Shown in pieces: positions 15,691 through 23,560 of a DNA stretch of 58,136 nucleotides; positions within the stretch are counted from its first letter, which is position 1, and each line of letters begins with the position of its first letter. Below the pieces are notes generated by a model. That model saw only the letters and a list, made by a program, of their open reading frames with translations, had not been told where the DNA came from and did no database searches. The stretch spans positions 1 through 58,136 of the forward strand of contig NZ_LUTR01000021.1 in assembly GCF_001597725.1 (NCBI RefSeq), given 5' to 3'. Source of the DNA: Neptuniibacter marinus. GTDB taxonomy: Bacteria > Pseudomonadota > Gammaproteobacteria > Pseudomonadales > Balneatricaceae. The position numbers and the translations under genes were made by a program.

Positions 15691-18591
15691 ATGCAGCGCC
15701 ACGCTTCTATTACTATCCGTTTGTTTTTAATGCTGCTTGTGTTGATCGGCAGCATCTTTGGCTCGATCTATTGGCTAACGGTTCCATTAATAAAAGAAAA
15801 TGTCTTTGGCTTAGAGCTGCACTCTAATCGCCAAGTGCTAAATATTGTTTATGATTTGGCAAACCGTATGTACGCCAGTACAGAAACCTATATAGATAAC
15901 ACCCTTAATTCCCATGAGCAGCGATTAAAGTCAGTATTAGATATCGCTGAAAAACATATAGAGGTTAGCTTGAGAGATGGGCAAACTGCGGGATTAAGTG
16001 ATGAGCAAGTTTGGCAGAAAGTGTTTGCTGATCTACGTGAATTTGACTTTGGTAATGGTGATTATATTTGGATCGCTGATTATGATGCTCGCCTGTTATC
16101 TCACCCCGATAGTGAGTTCAATAATAAGAGCATGTCGAGGGTTATAGGCCCTGAGGGTAAGCTTATTATTCCTGAAATATTAGATAAAGTGCGTGAGGAT
16201 AAACAAGGGTTTTATAAATATAAATGGCAGCGCCTGAATAATAATACCAAAGTGATTGATAAATACTCCTATGTAAAAGACTTCTCTGAGTGGGGCTTTG
16301 TTATGGGGGCGGGTGTTTATATTGATGATATTCAGAATGAAGTTGAGTTACAGAAGCAGCGCGCAATTTTTGAGATTAATAAAGCATTAAAAAATGTAAA
16401 AATTGCAACGAATGGTTATCTATATGTCTTTGACTCAGAAGGGAATATGCTATTTCATCCCAACCAGAATATCCATGGAACTAACTTTACAAAGCAGCTT
16501 AACCCCGTCACACAGCAACCGATCTATCAGGATCTTATGGCCGTGGCTGATTCGGGTAAGGAGCTTTACTATAAGTGGGACCGGCCCGATGATCAGGGCA
16601 ATTACATTTATGAAAAACTATCTTTAGTACGTCATTTATCGGGCTTTGATTGGTATATCAGTTCCTCCGTCTATTTGGATGACCTTAAAGCGAGCTCAGT
16701 ACAATTAAGTCAGCGGCTGATGGCGATGGGGTTCTTTGCATTACTTGCCGCTATTGTTCTCGCTTTTCTATTTGCTGAGTGGCTGACTTCGCCTATTAAG
16801 AAGCTTTCATCGACAGCTTATAAAATCAGCCGAGGTAATTATTCTGCGAAGACAGGTATTCATCGTAATGATGAGTTAGGCCTTTTAGCTGAATCGTTTG
16901 ATTATATGGTTGATCAGCTGCGGGATAATATTAATACCCTTAATTCACGTGTAAAAGCGCGTACTAAAGAGTTATCTGAATCCAACTACCAGTTACGTGA
17001 TGCTGTTCTCTCTATGGAGTTGGCTCAAACAGAATTACGTGCAGTTGAAACGCGGCAGCGACTTATTCTTAATGCGCTACCGGCTCAAGTTGCATACTTA
17101 GATAAAGAACAGCGCTTTGTCTTTGCTAACCGTGAGTACCTAGATTTATTTAACCAGAGTAAAGATGAGATTGAGGGAAAAACTCTTAAAGAGGTGGTTG
17201 GCGATGATATGTATAGAGAGATTCGGCCGAATATAGAACGGGCTCTTGAAGGGCAAACTGAAGTATATGAGTACCTATTTCAGGAACAAGACAGAGAGAT
17301 GCTAACCCGTCGAACTGTATTGCCGTTTTATAATGATCAGAAAAAAGTGGTTGGTTTTCTTAACCTTTCTATCGATATTACCCATGAGCGGGAAACGGAA
17401 CGGCGTTTGGCTGAAGTCAGCAAAATGAAAGCGGTAGGTCAGATGTCAGGCGGATTAGCTCATGATTTTAATAATCTATTGACTATTATCTTAGGTAATT
17501 TGCTTGAGCTTCAACGGCATAAATCTATACCGGAAGAACTACAAGATAACTTGAATCCAGCTATTCGTGCGACAAGGCGGGGTGCTGATATGACAAAACG
17601 GTTATTGGCTTTTTCTCGTCGACAATCGTTATCTCCTGCACGTATTAAATTAGGTGGATTAATCCATGAGCTCGTTGATTTATTGGCGGCACCATTGCCA
17701 GATAATATCAATTTACTGACCGAGATTAAGCCCGAAACACCGGATGTTTATGTTGACGCTGCTCAAATGGAAGATGCCTTAGTTAATATAGTATTGAATG
17801 CAGTGGATGCAATGAGTCGGGGAGGGATGTTGTGTTTAACCGTTTCGGGTACAACATCTACCGCGTCAGATATTGTCAGTGGCGGATTTGATGAAGCGGT
17901 AGCGGCGGGTGAGTATGTTTTAATTTGTATTACCGATACAGGGGATGGGTTTACGGAAAAAGCGCTTAAAAAAGCCTATGAGCCGTTTTTTACCACTAAA
18001 GGTACCGGAGCTGGATCAGGACTGGGCTTAAGTATGGTGTATGGTTTTGTAAAACAGTCGAAGGGTTATCTGCGCATACGTAATCGATGCGATATTCATG
18101 AAGGGGAAACGGGTGCTCAGATAGATCTTTTACTGCCTGCAACGCTAGGTATTGAATTTGAAGGTAAGGTGAACCAGCAGGCCGTAGTCAGATCTCCTTT
18201 TTCAGCAAAAGGGGATCGCGCTTTAGTTTTGTTGGTGGAAGATAACCAAGATCTACGTCAATTAGTGCGTAAGCAATTAACGGACATGGGGTTTGTTGTT
18301 ATTGAGGCTAATAGTGGCGATGAGGCTGCGTTGTTGCTGGCTGGATTAGAGAGGGTTAGTGGTGTTGTTTCCGATGTAGTGATGCCAGGTCATAAGAATG
18401 GCTACGATGTTGCGGCGCTGGTTAAAATGCAGCACCCAAATGCTTTTGTTGTTTTAATGACCGGTTACACGGAGAACCCTCCTGAAACCGATTTTGATTT
18501 TAATTTGTTACAAAAACCTTTTGATGCAGATGCATTAGCACAGGCGATCTCACCCGAGTTAGTTGATAAGAATAAGAAGGATAATCCATGA
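15691..18591 (+). CDS. Hybrid sensor histidine kinase (Cache-like sensor, HAMP, PAS, HisKA, HATPase, REC)
   Basis: This is a 966-residue inner-membrane sensor. Transmembrane helices at about 8-30 and 343-363 flank a large periplasmic region with two Cache-like repeats, marked by NGDYIWIADYDARLLSHP (122-139) and NGYLYVFDSEGNMLFHP (241-257). Then come HAMP (about 364-417), a coiled linker, PAS (about 455-565), the phosphorylated H591 in GGLAHDFNNLL, an ATPase domain with ITDTGDGF and GSGLGLSMVYGF, and a receiver with acceptor D895. Cache domains of this sort commonly bind small carboxylates or amino acids. Its gene overlaps the regulator by 4 bp (ATGA) and diverges from the liv-acyl-CoA operon, which it probably controls. 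Confidence 0.9.
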   Translation: MQRHASITIRLFLMLLVLIGSIFGSIYWLTVPLIKENVFGLELHSNRQVLNIVYDLANRMYASTETYIDNTLNSHEQRLKSVLDIAEKHIEVSLRDGQTAGLSDEQVWQKVFADLREFDFGNGDYIWIADYDARLLSHPDSEFNNKSMSRVIGPEGKLIIPEILDKVREDKQGFYKYKWQRLNNNTKVIDKYSYVKDFSEWGFVMGAGVYIDDIQNEVELQKQRAIFEINKALKNVKIATNGYLYVFDSEGNMLFHPNQNIHGTNFTKQLNPVTQQPIYQDLMAVADSGKELYYKWDRPDDQGNYIYEKLSLVRHLSGFDWYISSSVYLDDLKASSVQLSQRLMAMGFFALLAAIVLAFLFAEWLTSPIKKLSSTAYKISRGNYSAKTGIHRNDELGLLAESFDYMVDQLRDNINTLNSRVKARTKELSESNYQLRDAVLSMELAQTELRAVETRQRLILNALPAQVAYLDKEQRFVFANREYLDLFNQSKDEIEGKTLKEVVGDDMYREIRPNIERALEGQTEVYEYLFQEQDREMLTRRTVLPFYNDQKKVVGFLNLSIDITHERETERRLAEVSKMKAVGQMSGGLAHDFNNLLTIILGNLLELQRHKSIPEELQDNLNPAIRATRRGADMTKRLLAFSRRQSLSPARIKLGGLIHELVDLLAAPLPDNINLLTEIKPETPDVYVDAAQMEDALVNIVLNAVDAMSRGGMLCLTVSGTTSTASDIVSGGFDEAVAAGEYVLICITDTGDGFTEKALKKAYEPFFTTKGTGAGSGLGLSMVYGFVKQSKGYLRIRNRCDIHEGETGAQIDLLLPATLGIEFEGKVNQQAVVRSPFSAKGDRALVLLVEDNQDLRQLVRKQLTDMGFVVIEANSGDEAALLLAGLERVSGVVSDVVMPGHKNGYDVAALVKMQHPNAFVVLMTGYTENPPETDFDFNLLQKPFDADALAQAISPELVDKNKKDNP

Positions 18592-19289
18592 ATGGATACA
18601 GTCCATTAATTTACGTTGTTGAAGATGAAGAAGATCTAGGGACGTTGATTTGTTCTTCCTTGAGTAGTTACCGTTATCAAGTGGAATATTGCGCTAATGG
18701 CGAACAGTTATTTGCTGCTTTAGATCGTCAGCTGCCGGAGATCTGTATTGTTGATCTGAACTTGCCAGATATTGATGGTATGCAGTTAGTAAAAGAGTTA
18801 GAGCATAAGGCGGTTGGGGTGATTATTGTGTCTGGCCGTGATGGTCTAGCTGATCGTGTTTTAGGCCTAGAGTTTGGTGCAGATGATTACATTACTAAAC
18901 CTTTTGAACCTAGGGAGCTAGTGGCGCGGGTACAAAGCTTACATCGCCGTCTTGAAAAACAGAAACAGCAATCGGCTCAGTGTCCTAAACAAGCACTATT
19001 TGCGAATTGGAAATTTCAACCAGAGTCGCTTCATTTAAGCCGAGATCAATACAGTGAGTCGTTAAGTCGAGCGGAAGGGGATATGCTGTTAGCCCTGTTA
19101 AAACATCCTTTTCAGATTTTATCTAGAGATCAGCTATTGGGGGAAAATTGCGTTCCCTATGATCGAAGCATTGATGTGCGAATGTCTCGCTTGAGGAAGA
19201 AAATTGAGTCAGATCCTCAGCATCCAGAGTTGATTAAAACCGTTTATGGGGCTGGTTATATGCTAACGACGGAGGTTAAATGGCAGTAG
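18588..19289 (+). CDS. OmpR-family response regulator
   Basis: This is the DNA-binding partner of the adjacent hybrid kinase, 233 residues. The receiver domain has the acidic pair in VEDEEDL, acceptor D56 in CIVDLNLPD and the conserved Lys in DDYITKPFEPRE. A winged-helix domain follows (about 135-228), with LSRAEGDMLLAL, LSRDQLLG, DVRMSRLRKKIE and KTVYGAGYML. Translation is coupled to the kinase through the ATGA overlap. Its likely targets are the divergent liv-acyl-CoA operon and possibly the AhpD-like gene, judging from the shared AATGTAAC sequences. Confidence 0.92.
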   Translation: MNGYSPLIYVVEDEEDLGTLICSSLSSYRYQVEYCANGEQLFAALDRQLPEICIVDLNLPDIDGMQLVKELEHKAVGVIIVSGRDGLADRVLGLEFGADDYITKPFEPRELVARVQSLHRRLEKQKQQSAQCPKQALFANWKFQPESLHLSRDQYSESLSRAEGDMLLALLKHPFQILSRDQLLGENCVPYDRSIDVRMSRLRKKIESDPQHPELIKTVYGAGYMLTTEVKWQ

Positions 19290-19317
19290 CGCCACCTTAG
19301 CTTTTAGGTGACGCTAC
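19286..19317. terminator. Hairpin terminator between convergent regulator and AhpD-like genes
   Basis: GTAGCGCCACCT pairs with AGGTGACGCTAC (one mismatch) around an eight-base loop; the stem includes the regulator's TAG stop. T-runs are short on both sides, so efficiency is uncertain, but its place between convergent genes fits a bidirectional terminator. Confidence 0.55.
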
Positions 19318-19325
19318 CTTTAGGT

Positions 19326-19895
19326 TTATCGACCCATCGTATAAAACTCAGGATTAGGCTGCATCGCACTTATAATCGCCATTCTGTTTGATAGGCCAAA
19401 AAACGCACAGACGCTGGAGATATCCCAGATATCTTCATCATCTAATCCCTGTTTGTAGAGATGGTTATAATCTTCTTCGTTAATCTGCTCCGGTGTACGA
19501 CATAGTTTCATACTGAAATCGAGAATTGATTTTTGCCGCTGAGTTATTGCACTGTGGTTATGGTTAATACTGATTTGGTCAGAGAGTATAGGCTGTTTCG
19601 TGATAATTCTTAACACGGCGCCGTGAGCAACGACACAATACTGACAGCCGTTTGCTGAACTGGTAGCAACCACAATCATCTCTTTCTCAGCTAAGCTCAA
19701 ATTAGCTTCCCTATTCATGATTGCTTGGTAGTAATCGAAGAATGCACGAAACTCATCAGGGCGGCGAGCTAAGGTCAAAAATACATTAGGGATAAACCCT
19801 GTTTTCTCTTGTACTTCGGTGATGATCGCCTGAATATCTTCAGGTAGATCATTCAGGTTGATATAGTGATAGCGACATACGTCTGTGTTAAACAT
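19326..19895 (-). CDS. Peroxidase-related protein, AhpD/carboxymuconolactone decarboxylase-like fold
   Basis: This 189-residue protein of the AhpD-like superfamily has the redox motif CX2C with a nearby His (C84, C87, H91) in GCQYCVVAHG. The N-terminal PEDIQAIITEVQEKTGFIPN and the later DLNRMAII-like segment (FFGLSNRMAIISAMQPN) match the uncharacterised peroxidase-related enzyme family. The family is thought to reduce peroxides or act in thiol redox; no substrate is known. It is convergent with the two-component genes. A copy of the AATGTAAC sequence lies about 107 bp upstream, suggesting it may belong to the same regulon. Confidence 0.82.
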   Translation of the reverse strand: MFNTDVCRYHYINLNDLPEDIQAIITEVQEKTGFIPNVFLTLARRPDEFRAFFDYYQAIMNREANLSLAEKEMIVVATSSANGCQYCVVAHGAVLRIITKQPILSDQISINHNHSAITQRQKSILDFSMKLCRTPEQINEEDYNHLYKQGLDDEDIWDISSVCAFFGLSNRMAIISAMQPNPEFYTMGR

Positions 19896-20074
19896 GGCCT
19901 TTCCTTATTTTTATAGGGTTTATTTGCTCTGATATAAATGCATTCAGATAGCTAAGAGTAAAAACAGGAAATGCTGCACAATGTTGAGTGAATCCTAACG
20001 AAATGTAACCAGAAATGATTTAATACTCCGTCTAAGACCGACCAATCAGATTGATAAAAAGTAGATAGATTCTC

Positions 20075-20575
20075 TTGAATAAATATAAATTACTTAAACA
20101 GGTTGTTATGGCGTTAGAGCGAGACTATCAAAACGCTATAGCCGCTGCAGAACGAGCACATCAAAGTGCCACGGATAAAGAGAACGTTGCTGAAAATAAG
20201 TACGATACATTGGGCTTGGAGGCGGCGTATCTTGCCGAAGGTCAATCAAGACGGGTTATGGCGTGTGAAGAGGAGTTAAGGTCGTTTCAGCAGTTACTTG
20301 AATCTTCAGGCAATGATGAGGAGGTCGATGAGATTGGTGTGGGCTCATTAGTTAAGCTTGAGGGTGAAATAGGGGCAGTGAAATACCTGCTTATCGGGCG
20401 TTTAGCCGGTGGTTTAAAGGTGAAATATGATGATCACAATCTTGGGCAGGAGGTGATGGTAATAACGCCCTCATCTCCATTAGGTAAAGCGTTAATGGGC
20501 TTAGGGCTTGGTGATCAGGTTGATATAGGAACTGCTACTGATAAAAAGAGTTATCAAGTAGCAGCGTGTTATTAA
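20075..20575 (+). CDS. GreA/GreB-like transcription elongation factor family protein
   Basis: This 166-residue protein has an N-terminal helical region with ENVAENKYDTLGLEAAYLAE, then a C-terminal domain (about 85-166) with GSLVKLEG and VITPSSPLGKALMGLGLGD. The latter matches the Gre C-terminal FKBP-like domain. True GreA/GreB insert a coiled coil into the RNA polymerase secondary channel; this shorter relative is uncharacterised as far as I know. A TTG at 20075 gives the N-terminus expected from relatives, but it has no clear ribosome-binding site. An ATG at 20108 with AGG upstream is the alternative. It is probably monocistronic. Confidence 0.72.
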   Translation: MNKYKLLKQVVMALERDYQNAIAAAERAHQSATDKENVAENKYDTLGLEAAYLAEGQSRRVMACEEELRSFQQLLESSGNDEEVDEIGVGSLVKLEGEIGAVKYLLIGRLAGGLKVKYDDHNLGQEVMVITPSSPLGKALMGLGLGDQVDIGTATDKKSYQVAACY

Positions 20576-20599
20576 ATTATCGCGCTAGGAAGGTGATGA

Positions 20600-21067
20600 T
20601 TAACCCATTTTGGCAAGTTTAACTAACGTGTTGATGGCAACTTTTAAGTTCTCTAATGCTTGGCCTGCAGGTACTGATTGTTTTGCACAATCGTTGATAG
20701 CAACCGCAAAGTCGGTATAAAAACGGGTGTCTTTGTATTGCTTTTTAAGTCCGCCGACTATGGTGGCTTTATACTCATCCACTTGCTTTTGCATCGCTTT
20801 GGCTTTGGCTGCATCGCCACCATTAAATTTAAGTAGACCCGGTGTTACGATCTCTTGTTGAATAAAGTTGTCATATCCACCTAACCCAAGACGTACGGCA
20901 TTTAGATCTTCTTGTGGGTATTTATCAGGTGCAGAATCCAATTTATATTCAACAAAATCTATAACCCCTTGGCAGGTCTGCATATTATTGATTGAAGGCG
21001 CAGCGAGTGCAGAGGTCGCTAGTGGTGTGATAAGAACCGCGAGTAACAGGTTTTTGCTAATATTCAT
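20600..21067 (-). CDS. Exported protein of unknown function
   Basis: I do not recognise this family. The chosen ATG gives MNISKNLLLAVLITPLATSA, a typical Sec signal peptide cleaved near LA-APS (residues 22-23). It has an excellent AAGGAAG ribosome-binding site; an in-frame ATG six codons upstream is less well placed. The mature protein is about 133 residues, mostly helical, with two cysteines (C32 and one in NDCAKQ) that could form a disulfide in the periplasm. It stands between the Gre-like gene (convergent) and the acyltransferase gene (same strand, about 125 bp upstream). Confidence 0.7.
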   Translation of the reverse strand: MNISKNLLLAVLITPLATSALAAPSINNMQTCQGVIDFVEYKLDSAPDKYPQEDLNAVRLGLGGYDNFIQQEIVTPGLLKFNGGDAAKAKAMQKQVDEYKATIVGGLKKQYKDTRFYTDFAVAINDCAKQSVPAGQALENLKVAINTLVKLAKMG

Positions 21068-21193
21068 TGATCTTCCTTTATCCATTTATTGTCTAGCGGT
21101 CGGATGGTATAGATAGCTTCATCACACCGATTTAAATACTGTTTTCCGATAGTGGCATATCTACATAAACAATGGAAATTGTTGGCTATTTAA

Positions 21194-22327
21194 TTACTCA
21201 TTGGCTTTGAAGGGAAGAAATTTACTGAGTTCTATCATCTGTTCATCCACCATAGCCGTTTCTTCCGCGATAAAGTTCTTAATCGCTTGGTTAAATCCTA
21301 CCTCTTTTACGTAGTGACTAGACCAGGTAGCTATAGGTTGAAAACCCCGTTGAATTTTATGCTCGCCTTGGGCTCCTGAATCAAAGCGTTTTAGATTGTT
21401 TTGGATGCAGTAATCGATGCCTTGGTAGTAGCAGGTTTCAAAGTGTAGGCTGTCGTATTCGTCAAAGCAGCCCCAGTAGCGACCATACAAAGTGTCAGAA
21501 TCTTTAAATGATAAGGCTGAAGCAACGGGGCGTTCCCCTTGCATGGCTATAACAAGGAGAAGGTTATCGGGCATTGTTTCTTGTAACTTAAAGAAAAAAT
21601 CTTTGTTTAGATAAGCTTCACGTCCGCGCTTTAAGTAGGTCATACGGTAAAAATCATAAAACTGCTCGATCTGCTGGTGGCTTATCTCATGGCCACTGAG
21701 CTGTATATGGCTGATCCCTTGCTCGATCACTTTCTGCCGTTCTTTTTTTACATTCTTTCTTTTTCTTGAGGTGAAATAGCTTAAAAAGTGTTCAAAGCTT
21801 TTATAATCTTGATTAAACCATTGATACTGACAGCCTTTGCGCAACATTAATTTGGGCTGCGCTAAATGGTTCTTTTCATATTCGGTTGGAAAAAGGAGAT
21901 GGAACGAGTTAGCGCCTAATTTCTCGCAGAGTACAGGTATTTGGGCGCGAATAGTGGCTAGCAAAGGAGCGGGATCTTGTTGTGTTAATAGCCTCGGGCC
22001 CATAACGGGGGAGAAGGGGATGGCACAGACCAACTTAGGATAGTATTTGAGCCCATGTTGCTGGTAAGCATCGGCCCACGCCCAGTCAAACACGTATTCA
22101 CCGTAAGAGTGGTTTTTTAGATAGAGCGGCATAATAGCGATAGTTATACCGTTATCTTGTAGTTGTAGGTGTATCGGCTGCCAGCCTGATTGAGCGGAGG
22201 CGCTGCCTGATTCTTCCAATGCGTGAAGAAACTCATAGCGGAGAAAAGGGTTATCAGTGGGAGAGAGCTGATTCCATAGGTTTTTATCTATATCGCTGAT
22301 CTTATGGCTGAATTTTATTTCCAGCAT
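21194..22327 (-). CDS. FemAB-like/GNAT N-acyltransferase (COG3146, DUF482)
   Basis: This 377-residue protein belongs to the predicted N-acyltransferase group related to FemAB peptidyltransferases. Recognisable parts include NPFLRYEFLHALEESGSA near the N-terminus, FSPVMGPRLL, FYRMTYLKRGREAYLNKDFF and the late GRYWGCFDEYDSLHFETCYY plus FDSGAQGEHKIQRGFQP. The substrate is unknown; the family is common in proteobacteria. The start is an ATG with GGGTACCAAC upstream, not a strong ribosome-binding site. The gene is divergent from the HIT gene; the region between them carries a GATAATGAT sequence resembling half a Fur box. Confidence 0.85.
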   Translation of the reverse strand: MLEIKFSHKISDIDKNLWNQLSPTDNPFLRYEFLHALEESGSASAQSGWQPIHLQLQDNGITIAIMPLYLKNHSYGEYVFDWAWADAYQQHGLKYYPKLVCAIPFSPVMGPRLLTQQDPAPLLATIRAQIPVLCEKLGANSFHLLFPTEYEKNHLAQPKLMLRKGCQYQWFNQDYKSFEHFLSYFTSRKRKNVKKERQKVIEQGISHIQLSGHEISHQQIEQFYDFYRMTYLKRGREAYLNKDFFFKLQETMPDNLLLVIAMQGERPVASALSFKDSDTLYGRYWGCFDEYDSLHFETCYYQGIDYCIQNNLKRFDSGAQGEHKIQRGFQPIATWSSHYVKEVGFNQAIKNFIAEETAMVDEQMIELSKFLPFKANE

Positions 22328-22469
22328 ATTGTTGGTACCCGCTTTCTTTTATAGTTGCTAAGCTTTAATTTGAGGATAATGATTGTTAGTGACCTTTTAA
22401 ACTAATTTATAGGTCTATCTTTCTTTGATTGTATGGGGCGTCATCCCCATTGCATATAGGGGCATAAAA

Positions 22470-22913
22470 ATGGATGAGCTAGAACTTGAATTTGAACTTC
22501 ATCCCCAACTTGCAGCTGATTGTATTGTATTGGGGGACTTTCCTGTTAGTCGTTTATTATTGTTGAATGATGCGAACTATCCTTGGTTTATTTTAGTTCC
22601 GCGCCGTGCAGGAGTCACCGAAACTTATCACCTGTCAGATGAAGATCAATGTATTTTGATGAAAGAATCCTCTTTTTTAGCGTCTAATCTTGCTGATGCG
22701 TTTGCCGCTAAAAAAATGAACATTGCCGCTTTGGGTAATGTGGTTCCTCAGCTTCATATTCATCATATTGTGCGTTACGAATCTGATAAAGCTTGGCCTG
22801 CGCCGGTCTGGGGTAAGTTTCCTGTGCAACCTTACACGGCTGAACAGCTAGATGACGTGCGCTCTAAGCTTGAAGTCTTATTGGCAGGTGAGCTCACATT
22901 TGAGCTTCATTAA
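22470..22913 (+). CDS. HIT-family nucleotide hydrolase/transferase
   Basis: HIT proteins hydrolyse or transfer nucleoside phosphates using a histidine triad. This 147-residue protein has the motif QLHIHHIVR (H96, H98, H99) and the upstream YPWFILVPRR strand. The third canonical histidine position is Ile, a variation seen in this proteobacterial branch. The start is the ATG giving MDELELEFELHPQ, with AGGGG nine bases upstream. A 15-codon upstream extension of the frame has no family support. It stands alone. Confidence 0.87.
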   Translation: MDELELEFELHPQLAADCIVLGDFPVSRLLLLNDANYPWFILVPRRAGVTETYHLSDEDQCILMKESSFLASNLADAFAAKKMNIAALGNVVPQLHIHHIVRYESDKAWPAPVWGKFPVQPYTAEQLDDVRSKLEVLLAGELTFELH

Positions 22914-23245
22914 ACCTGTAGACGTTTGCTTAGTGGATAAAATATTAAGCATTTAAAGGAGCTGGCGTCTACGGGTTAAGGCTCTGCCTTTTAATGTAAG
23001 GTAAGTGTTTAAGTATTCGCTTAGATATAAGCTCTGATCATAATAAGGCGGACCTTCTACTGTGAAGCCAATAATCTAAAAACCTATAAAACTACTTAGG
23101 TTTAGTTACTTTCATTCTGTTAAATTCACTTCAAATAGCTCTTTCTGCGATCAATGCGGGTAGGGGCCTGTCACCATCAAATAATTCAGGTATAATCCGC
23201 CGTTTTTAATAGGTTTATCCTTAGCAGTTTGAGGACTTATTTCGA
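22914..23245. other. Intergenic region with an inverted repeat and the fmdB-aspS promoter
   Basis: Just after the HIT gene, CCTGTAGACG (22915-22924) and CGTCTACGGG (22976-22985) form nine matched pairs. They enclose a smaller GCTTA/TAAGC stem, a possible terminator or structured transcript end. The rest is AT-rich without an ORF, until the promoter at 23168-23196. Confidence 0.5.
23168..23196 (+). promoter_or_regulatory. Sigma70-like promoter for the fmdB-type gene and aspS
   Basis: CTGTCA (4 of 6 to the -35 consensus) and a perfect TATAAT -10 are separated by 17 bp. They lie 50 bp upstream of the FmdB-family start codon. Confidence 0.6.
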
Positions 23246-23473
23246 ATGCCAATCTTTGATTTTAAGTGTGATAGCTGTGGTCACGAATTTGAGAAGTTAG
23301 TTCTTAAAAGTGATGCACCAGCGCCAGTTTGTGTTTCATGCGCAAGCAGTGATGTAGTTAAAAAAGTATCAGCACCGGGCTTTCGTTTATCAGGCTCTGG
23401 TTGGTATGAAACAGATTTTAAAACCGGTAAGAAGAAAAATCTTGCAGGTACACCGGACAGCTCCGCTAGCTAA
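23246..23473 (+). CDS. FmdB-family zinc ribbon protein
   Basis: This 75-residue protein has two CX2C knuckles (C8/C11 and C29/C32) in FKCDSCGHEFEK and PVCVSCASSDV. They are followed by the typical GSGWYETDFK tail, as in the FmdB/CxxC_CXXC_SSSS regulatory-protein family. Its function is not established despite the regulatory name. The gene precedes aspS by 87 bp and is probably co-transcribed with it. This linkage to aspartyl-tRNA synthetase is common in gammaproteobacteria. Confidence 0.9.
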   Translation: MPIFDFKCDSCGHEFEKLVLKSDAPAPVCVSCASSDVVKKVSAPGFRLSGSGWYETDFKTGKKKNLAGTPDSSAS

Positions 23474-23560
23474 GGTTAGCGAAGAGTACTGGATAGGTTA
23501 TTAATTCATAGACGATTGGGTGTAGACCCGATCTATTTAAGTTAACAGGAACAGTAAATT

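Noticed and set aside
22425-22469. N-terminal extension of the HIT gene, and similar extensions of etfB, ruvC, dapA, bepA and hupB
   Set aside because: Internal starts fit family N-termini and most have better ribosome-binding sites; the extensions lie in promoter or neighbouring-gene sequence.
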